The translations under genes were made by a program, and so were the position numbers. Of a stretch of 64,000 nucleotides of DNA, positions 58,741-64,000 are shown piece by piece (within the stretch, counting starts at the first letter, position 1; each line of letters begins with the position of its first letter). The DNA is from Sphingomonas phyllosphaerae 5.2 (GTDB lineage: Bacteria > Pseudomonadota > Alphaproteobacteria > Sphingomonadales > Sphingomonadaceae): the NCBI RefSeq assembly GCF_000419605.1, contig NZ_ATTI01000001.1, forward strand, positions 1,153,501-1,217,500, given 5' to 3'. A model generated the notes under the pieces. That model saw only the letters and a program-made list of their open reading frames with translations, had not been told where the DNA came from and ran no database searches.

Positions 58741-60156
58741 ATGGCGCACCGGTATAGCGTTCGGCGGCGTTTGATCGCGCTGGCAACGATCGGCGCCGCC
58801 TTCGCCGCGGTGCCCGCCACCGCGCCCGCGGCGCCCACGCCTGAAGCCGTGCCCGCACCTGCACCCACGCCCGCACCCGCACAGCAGGCTGACGCCTACA
58901 CGCCGGGCGCCGCCAATCTGGAAGCGCGCCGCTGGTTCCAGGACGCCAAGTTCGGGATCTTCCTCCACTGGGGCCTCTACAGCGAACTGGGCGGTGGCGG
59001 ATCGCCCGGGCTGGCCGAGTGGATCATGCAGGAGAACAAGATCCCCGCCGCCAGATACGAGCGGCTGGCGCGGTTCTTCAATCCCACCAGGTTCGATGCC
59101 GATGCGTGGGCCACGTCGTTCCGGAAGGCCGGCGCGCGCTACGTCGTCATCACCAGCAAGCATCACGACGGCTTCGCGATGTTCGACAGCAAGGTGTCGC
59201 CCTACAACGTCGCGAAGGCGACGCCGTTCGGCCGCGATCCGATCGCCGAACTTGCTGCGGCGTGCCGGCGGCAGGGCATCAAGCTGTTCTTCTATTACTC
59301 GCAACTCGACTGGCACAACACCGACTATTTCCCGCGCGGGCGGACCGGGCACACCACCGGCCGTCCGGAGGCGGGCGACTGGGAGAAATATCTCGATTAC
59401 CAGGACGCGCAGCTGCGCGAGTTGTTGACGCAATATGGCCCGATCGGCGGCATCTGGTTCGACGGCTGGTGGGACCAGGAGAAGACGCCGCTGCGCGACC
59501 GCTGGCGGCTGGACCGCACCTATCGCCTGATCCACCAGCTGCAACCCGCCGCGCTGATCGTGAACAACCACCATCATGCGCCGTTTCCGGGCGAAGACTA
59601 TCAGACGTTCGAGCGCGACCTGCCGGGTGAGAACACGATGGGTTACAGCGGCACCGCGAAGGTCGGCGCGCTGCCGCTGGAAACCGCCGAGACGATGAAC
59701 GGCAGCTGGGGCTTCAACCTGGTCGACGACAATTTCAAGTCGCCGGAGACGCTGGTGCGCACGCTGATCGGCGCGGCAGGCCGCAACGCCAACTTCCTGC
59801 TCAACACCGGGCCGATGCCGAACGGGGAATTGCAGCCGGAGAATCTGGCCACCTACGCGAAGATCGGCGCATGGCTGACCGCCAACGGGCGTAGCATCTA
59901 TGGCACGCGGGGCGGACCGATCGCGCCGGGGCCGTGGGGCGTCACCACGCAGCGTGACAAGACGGTCTATGTCCACCTGCTGCGCGCGCACGACGGGCGC
60001 GTCGCGCTGCCGTTTGCGGGCAAGGTGGCGTCGGCACGACTGTTCGACGGCGACGCGCCGGTGACGGTCACGGCGCGCGGCGGCACGATCGAGCTGTCGG
60101 GGCTGCCGCCGCTCGGCGATCGCTGGGACCAGATCGTCGCGCTTCGGCTGCGGTGA
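58741..60156 (+). CDS. GH29 alpha-L-fucosidase
   Basis: A 471-aa secreted alpha-L-fucosidase. A signal peptide is followed by a long Pro/Ala linker (APAPTPAPAQQ). Family signals are WFQDAKFGIFLHWGLYS, VITSKHHDGFAMFDS, YYSQLDWHN and GGIWFDGWW, which has the nucleophile Asp. The acid/base Glu is not obvious, as in many GH29 enzymes. It would remove fucose from plant or animal glycans, complementing the GH92 gene 4 kb away. The start follows AAGGAGG by about six bases. Confidence 0.93.
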   Translation: MAHRYSVRRRLIALATIGAAFAAVPATAPAAPTPEAVPAPAPTPAPAQQADAYTPGAANLEARRWFQDAKFGIFLHWGLYSELGGGGSPGLAEWIMQENKIPAARYERLARFFNPTRFDADAWATSFRKAGARYVVITSKHHDGFAMFDSKVSPYNVAKATPFGRDPIAELAAACRRQGIKLFFYYSQLDWHNTDYFPRGRTGHTTGRPEAGDWEKYLDYQDAQLRELLTQYGPIGGIWFDGWWDQEKTPLRDRWRLDRTYRLIHQLQPAALIVNNHHHAPFPGEDYQTFERDLPGENTMGYSGTAKVGALPLETAETMNGSWGFNLVDDNFKSPETLVRTLIGAAGRNANFLLNTGPMPNGELQPENLATYAKIGAWLTANGRSIYGTRGGPIAPGPWGVTTQRDKTVYVHLLRAHDGRVALPFAGKVASARLFDGDAPVTVTARGGTIELSGLPPLGDRWDQIVALRLR

Positions 60157-60236
60157 CGCGGTATAGCGCCGACGTACTACGCGGGGGGTGCATCGGCACG
60201 ATATGGCGGCGGCGCAGCGGGTGATAGCGTCACGCC

Positions 60237-60437
60237 ATGAACGACGAGCACGATCACGGCGCCGACAGCATCGAACGCACCGGCCGCGAAGAACGCGACT
60301 ATCTGCTTCAGCGCGCTGACGGACATCGCCAACTAGCGGAAAAGACAGAAGAGTCTGGCGCGAAGATGATCCATACGCGCCTGAAGCAACTCTATGAGGA
60401 GCGGGCAGCGAAGATCGATCTGGTAGATAGCGACTAG
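60237..60437 (+). CDS. Small charged protein of unknown function
   Basis: A 66-aa hydrophilic protein (MNDEHDHGADSIERTG, then EERDYLLQRADGHRQLAEK and RLKQLYEERAAKIDL). The heptad-like pattern suggests a helical or coiled-coil protein. No function assigned. Similar short proteins occur in sphingomonads beside stress genes. Confidence 0.6.
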   Translation: MNDEHDHGADSIERTGREERDYLLQRADGHRQLAEKTEESGAKMIHTRLKQLYEERAAKIDLVDSD

Positions 60438-60533
60438 TAATTGCTGCAAGAATACCAGGAACGCGGCCTTTGATGATCGGTTGATGCGTCCGACCCGCCC
60501 GTGATCGACGGTGCCGGCGTCGGAGGATCGACC

Positions 60534-60854
60534 ATGAAAGCCCTGGCCGTCATGCTGCTGAGTGCAGCGACGCTTTCCGCCTGCGCCGCGCCGGCGACCC
60601 GTATCTCGACCGGGTTGCAGCGCTATGGCCTCGACGAACAGCGCGCCGATTGTGTCGGCACGCGGCTGCAAGGCGACCTGTCGCTGGGCCAGCTCCGGCA
60701 ACTCGGCCGCGCCGCCGCCGCCTATCGCAAGGGCGATACCGACCCCGGCGTACTGACGGCCGGCGACCTGCTGCGCGTCGCGGGCGAACTGAAGGATCCC
60801 GCCATTGCGCTGGCGGTCGGGAAGGCCGCCGCCGGTTGCGGCGTCCGCCCGTAA
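60534..60854 (+). CDS. Putative small lipoprotein
   Basis: A 106-aa protein with a signal peptide and a lipobox-like LSAC (Cys about residue 17) after MKALAVMLLSAAT. The mature part has two more Cys, DEQRADCVGTRL and KAAAGCGVRP, which could form a disulfide. The family is not known to me. An earlier in-frame GTG is possible, but MKALA fits a signal peptide start. Confidence 0.65.
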   Translation: MKALAVMLLSAATLSACAAPATRISTGLQRYGLDEQRADCVGTRLQGDLSLGQLRQLGRAAAAYRKGDTDPGVLTAGDLLRVAGELKDPAIALAVGKAAAGCGVRP

Positions 60855-60893
60855 TCACGCCGCGCAACCGCATTCCATTCGAGGAGCATGATC

Positions 60894-61259
60894 ATGAACA
60901 AGGACGAATTCCAGGGCGGTGCCCGCTATGTCGGTGGCAAGATCGAGAAGGCGGTCGGCGATACCGTCGACAGCCGTGCGTGGAAGGTAGACGGCGTCGT
61001 CGACCAGGTCGCAGGCGGGGCACAGCACAGCTATGGCCGCGCCCGCTCGATCGTCGAGGACGCGATCGACAGCGCGCCCGAACTGGCCGAGGAGGCGCGC
61101 GATCGCCTGAAGGCGGCCGGCGAACGTGCGGCGGACGCCGCGCAGGAGGGCGGCAGGGTGGCCGCGCAGAAGGTGCAGGACGCGCCGCTGCTATGGGCGA
61201 TCGCGGCGGCGATCGGCGGCTATGCCCTTGCGCTCGTCGTCCACGGGCGGCGCGATTGA
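60894..61259 (+). CDS. CsbD-like protein with C-terminal membrane anchor
   Basis: A 121-aa protein. The N-terminal 60 residues follow the CsbD pattern (MNKDEFQGGARYVGGKIEKA, then DGVVDQVAGGAQHSYG); the middle is an Ala/Glu/Arg-rich helix; and residues about 98-115 (LLWAIAAAIGGYALALVV) form one membrane segment near the C-terminus. This resembles DUF883/ElaB-type tail-anchored proteins. It is followed within 7 bases by the PAS-LuxR gene, implying an operon. A second start two codons upstream is possible. Confidence 0.75.
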   Translation: MNKDEFQGGARYVGGKIEKAVGDTVDSRAWKVDGVVDQVAGGAQHSYGRARSIVEDAIDSAPELAEEARDRLKAAGERAADAAQEGGRVAAQKVQDAPLLWAIAAAIGGYALALVVHGRRD

Positions 61260-61266
61260 GCCGGCG

Positions 61267-62790
61267 ATGAGCACCGCCCCGTCGTTCAAGACCCTGCGCG
61301 AAACCGCCGACCTGCGCCACCTGCGCCAGATCATCGCCGGGCTCGACGAGGGCGTGATCCTGATCGATCCCGACCAGACCCTGCTCTGGGCGAACGCGGC
61401 CGCGCTGGCGATGCACGGCGTGGACGACAGCGCCGGGCTGGGTGCGACGGTGGACGAATATCGCGCGCGCTTCCAGCTGCGCTACCGCAACAACCACCGC
61501 GTCGAGGCGGACAATTACCCGATCGAACGCGTCGTGGCGGGCGATTCCTTTTCCGAGGTGGTCGTCGAGGTGACGCTGGCGGGAGAGGACGAACCGCGCT
61601 GGGTGCATCAGGTGCGCAGCCTGGTGCTGAACGACGCCGACGATGGCGAGCCGGCGTGCCTGGTGCTGATCATCCAGGACGTGTCGGCACGGTACGAGGC
61701 GGAGGATCGCTTCGAGCAGTCGTTCAACGCCAATCCGGCGCCCGCGGTAATCTGCCGGTTGAACGACCTGCGGTTCGTGAAGGTGAACCAGGGCTTCCTC
61801 GATATGACCGGGCATCAGCGCGACCACGTGCTGTGTCGGACCGTCTACGACATCGACGTGCTGCGCCACGCCGATCGCCGCGACCTGGCCAAGGAGCGGC
61901 TGGGGGAAGGGCGGACGATCCCGCAGATGGAAGCCGAGCTGGAGATGCCGGGCGGCGGAACGAGGCTGGTGATCGTCGCCGGGCAGCCGATCGACATGGG
62001 CGACCAGCCGTGCATGCTGTTCACGTTCGCCGACCTGGAGCCGCGTCGCAAGGCGCAGGACGCGCTGCGTCACAGCGAGGAGCGCTTCACGCGCACCTTC
62101 CAGCTGGCGCCGGTGCCGATGGCGATCGGTGCGCGCGACGGGCATCTGCTGTGCGAGGTGAACGCCAGCTTCACGCAGCTGACGGGATACGGCGCGACCG
62201 AGATCATCGGGCGGCCACTCGGCGAGGTGGAATTGTGGGAGAGCAGCGCGATGCGGCGCGTGATCGAGGCGGCGATCGACGGCGGCCACGACCTGCGCGG
62301 ACACGAGGCGCGGCTCCACGCCAAGGACGGCGCAGCGATCGATTGCATCGTGTCGACGGAGTCGATCCGGCTGGGCGACGAGGCCTGCGTGCTGTGGGCG
62401 TTCCAGGACATCTCGCAGCGCAAGGCGACCGAGCTGGAGCTGGTCGAGGCGATCGAGGCGGTGATGAAGGACACCAGCTGGTTCAGCCGCACCGTCATGG
62501 ACAAGCTGGCACGGCTGCGCGCGCCGCACTCCAACATCGATGGGCCGGGGCTGGACGATCTTACCGCGCGCGAGCGCGACGTGCTGGCGCTGATCTGCCG
62601 CGGTTACGACGACAAGACGATCGCACGATCGCTGAACGTCGCGGGCAACACCGTGCGCAACCATGTTGCGCGGATCTACGCCAAGATCGGTGTCAACCGC
62701 CGCATCGCCGCGGTCGCCTGGGCGCGCGCACGCGGTTTCGATGGCGAGGGCGTCGCGATCGGCAAGGCGGTTCAGGAGACGGTGGCATGA
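61267..62790 (+). CDS. PAS-domain sensor with LuxR-type HTH
   Basis: A 507-aa cytoplasmic regulator with three PAS modules (about residues 15-140, 150-265 and 275-395; a later one contains FTRTFQLAPVPMAIGARDG) and a C-terminal LuxR/FixJ-type helix-turn-helix (LTARERDVLALICRGYDDKT, then GNTVRNHVARIYAKIGV). It has no kinase or receiver domain, so it senses and binds DNA in one polypeptide. Heme, flavin or redox cues are possible; no ligand residue is certain. Its stop overlaps the ATG of the next small gene. Confidence 0.87.
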   Translation: MSTAPSFKTLRETADLRHLRQIIAGLDEGVILIDPDQTLLWANAAALAMHGVDDSAGLGATVDEYRARFQLRYRNNHRVEADNYPIERVVAGDSFSEVVVEVTLAGEDEPRWVHQVRSLVLNDADDGEPACLVLIIQDVSARYEAEDRFEQSFNANPAPAVICRLNDLRFVKVNQGFLDMTGHQRDHVLCRTVYDIDVLRHADRRDLAKERLGEGRTIPQMEAELEMPGGGTRLVIVAGQPIDMGDQPCMLFTFADLEPRRKAQDALRHSEERFTRTFQLAPVPMAIGARDGHLLCEVNASFTQLTGYGATEIIGRPLGEVELWESSAMRRVIEAAIDGGHDLRGHEARLHAKDGAAIDCIVSTESIRLGDEACVLWAFQDISQRKATELELVEAIEAVMKDTSWFSRTVMDKLARLRAPHSNIDGPGLDDLTARERDVLALICRGYDDKTIARSLNVAGNTVRNHVARIYAKIGVNRRIAAVAWARARGFDGEGVAIGKAVQETVA

Positions 62791-62975
62791 CCAAGCGACG
62801 CAGCGCCACGGATACCCCCGCCGGCCCCGATGAGGCCGCCGTGGCAAGGCGCACGCGATCCTCGGTCCACGAGGCGATCGGCAAACTGATCGGCGACGAC
62901 GCCGCCACCCGACGCGGCACCGCCGGCAAGGAAGCGGCGGGCGACGACGACGACGAGGAACCGACGCGGTCCTGA
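62787..62975 (+). CDS. Small charged protein coupled to PAS-LuxR gene
   Basis: A 62-aa protein (MTKRRSATDTPAGPDEA) with a basic N-terminus and an acidic tail (AGDDDDEEPTRS). No domain recognised; it may be intrinsically disordered. The ATGA overlap with the PAS gene is the main support for its being real. Confidence 0.55.
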   Translation: MTKRRSATDTPAGPDEAAVARRTRSSVHEAIGKLIGDDAATRRGTAGKEAAGDDDDEEPTRS

Positions 62976-63011
62976 GAGCGCGACGGACGAAGACTTTCAA
63001 CAGGAGTGATT

Positions 63012-63893
63012 ATGGCTAGCAACGCAAGCAACGGCTTCGCGCCGATCGATGACGCATATCCGGGCAAGACGCGTACCCGGCTGTCGTGGGGCGCGATCTT
63101 CGCCGGGGTCGTCATCGCGGTGGCAGTGCAACTGGTGCTCGGTATCCTCGGGGCCGGGATCGGGCTGACGATGGTCGACCCGGTGGAGGGGACGACGCCG
63201 GGCGCGGCGGGCTTCGGGATCGGGGCCGGGATCTACTGGCTGTTGACCACCGTGCTGGCGCTGGGCGCGGGCGGCTTCGCGGCAGCGCGGGCCGCGGGCG
63301 TGCACGAGCGGTTCGACGCGCTGGTCCACGGGCTGGTCGTATGGGGCGTCACGCTGATCCTGACGCTGTACCTGCTGACCTCGGCCGTCGGCGGCATCAT
63401 CGGCGGCGCGTTCCGTACAGTGGGCGCGGTAGCCGGCGCGGCCGGCTCGACGGTCGGCGCAGCGGCGCCTGCCGCCGCGTCGGTCGCCGGGGTCGACGCG
63501 AGCGATGTGCGCAGCGAGGCAGCGGCGTATCTCTCGGACGCGCCGAGCGATCCTGCACAGATGACGGCGGAGCAGGCGCAAAAGGAGATCGCCCGCGAAC
63601 TGCCGGCGCTCGCGCGCGGCGGCAGCGATGGCCAGCAGGCCGAGCGCCGCATCGTCGACATCGTCGCCGCACAGCGCAAGATCAGCCGCCCCGAGGCGCA
63701 GGCACAGGTGACGCGCGCGAAGCAGCAGTTCGCCGCGACCAAGGAGAAGACGATCGAGACCGCGAAGTCGGCGACCGACAAGGCCGCGGGTGCCGCAGCC
63801 GGGACGTCGTTCGTCCTCGTCCTCGCATTGCTGGTCGGCGCGGCAGCGTCCGGCTTCGGCGCTACCGCGGCCACCCGCCGCCGCCTGCGCTGA
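63012..63893 (+). CDS. Multi-pass membrane protein of unknown function
   Basis: A 293-aa protein with hydrophobic segments near residues 25-50 (WGAIFAGVVIAVAVQLVLGI), 70-90, 105-125, and a final one before ATRRRLR. The long polar middle part (about 155-255) is Ala/Gln/Glu-rich and probably helical and periplasmic or cytoplasmic. It resembles PhnA-like or stress-induced membrane proteins of alphaproteobacteria. The ATG at 63012 is preceded by AGGAG. A hairpin follows. Confidence 0.75.
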   Translation: MASNASNGFAPIDDAYPGKTRTRLSWGAIFAGVVIAVAVQLVLGILGAGIGLTMVDPVEGTTPGAAGFGIGAGIYWLLTTVLALGAGGFAAARAAGVHERFDALVHGLVVWGVTLILTLYLLTSAVGGIIGGAFRTVGAVAGAAGSTVGAAAPAAASVAGVDASDVRSEAAAYLSDAPSDPAQMTAEQAQKEIARELPALARGGSDGQQAERRIVDIVAAQRKISRPEAQAQVTRAKQQFAATKEKTIETAKSATDKAAGAAAGTSFVLVLALLVGAAASGFGATAATRRRLR

Positions 63894-63899
63894 ACGACC

Positions 63900-63936
63900 G
63901 CGGCGGGCCAGCACAGCCGGCCCGCCGCAGCCTTTT
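63900..63936 (+). terminator. Terminator-like hairpin
   Basis: GCGGCGGGCC and GGCCCGCCGC (10-bp stem, 9-base loop) followed after four bases by TTTT. It ends the preceding membrane-protein gene and lies 24 bases before a new start codon. Confidence 0.7.
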
Positions 63937-63960
63937 GCCCAAGGAGTGAAGGAGATCATC

Positions 63961-64000
63961 ATGACCAACAGGACCGGACTGGCCGCCGTACTGGCAGCGA
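63961..64000 (+). CDS. Start of a gene cut by the window edge
   Basis: AAGGAGTGAAGGAG lies just before an ATG that begins MTNRTGLAAVLAA. The first residues look like a signal peptide or membrane anchor. Nothing more can be said because the window ends after 13 codons. Confidence 0.6.
   Translation, partial: MTNRTGLAAVLAA

Overview
The window is GC-rich chromosomal DNA from an alphaproteobacterium, almost certainly a Sphingomonas-like member of the Sphingomonadaceae. The evidence is the order ntrY-ntrX-hfq-hflX, an Hfq made of two fused Sm domains, a mdh/sucD/sucA/sucB/lpdA block, three or four large TonB-dependent receptors of the sphingomonad type, and two families of extragenic palindromes. 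No rRNA, tRNA, CRISPR array, complete IS element or prophage was found.

0-9 kb: the nitrogen-type two-component pair NtrY (5' end outside the window) and NtrX, tandem Hfq and the GTPase HflX are on the plus strand. Facing them is a minus-strand, tightly coupled set: a frameshifted Mop-type molybdate-binding gene, a small conserved gene, a DUF2235 lipase-like membrane protein and MazG. 9-19.5 kb (minus strand): central carbon metabolism, with malate dehydrogenase, a GIY-YIG ORF between two inverted copies of a palindrome, succinyl-CoA synthetase alpha, the three 2-oxoglutarate dehydrogenase components, ZapE and SdhB. sucC and sdhCDA are not in their usual neighbouring places. 19.5-22 kb: four coupled genes of the VOC and DUF1428 families. 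22-25.2 kb: cobaltochelatase subunits cobS and cobT.

25.2-32.9 kb: an iron-uptake pair (siderophore receptor and PiuC hydroxylase), a broken metallo-beta-lactamase-fold gene, an O-acetylhomoserine sulfhydrylase, a secreted protein of unknown function, a possible tryptophan-halogenase remnant and a GntR regulator. 33-43.2 kb: a pectin/polyuronate utilisation locus (DUF2264, DUF4861, FadR-type regulator, TonB receptor, hexuronate MFS transporter, GH105, KduI, KduD). The same 13-bp palindrome stands upstream of both transcription units flanking the regulator, so a local regulon can be proposed. Oligosaccharides would enter through the receptor, be cut by GH105 to unsaturated monomers and be converted by KduI and KduD to 2-keto-3-deoxygluconate. 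No pectate lyase, KDG kinase or aldolase is present here.

43.2-60.2 kb: a second nutrient region with two more TonB receptors, a zinc metalloprotease, GH92 and GH29 glycosidases, separated by a GAF protein, a CsbD protein, a metallophosphoesterase, DUF1993, an HNH protein and a small unknown. The divergent promoter region between protease and receptor holds three copies of a palindrome with the invariant core GGCCTTACC. 60.2-64 kb: a stress/envelope group with a short unknown protein, a lipoprotein, a CsbD-like membrane-anchored protein, a PAS-LuxR regulator, a small charged protein and a multi-pass membrane protein; a further gene starts at the right edge.
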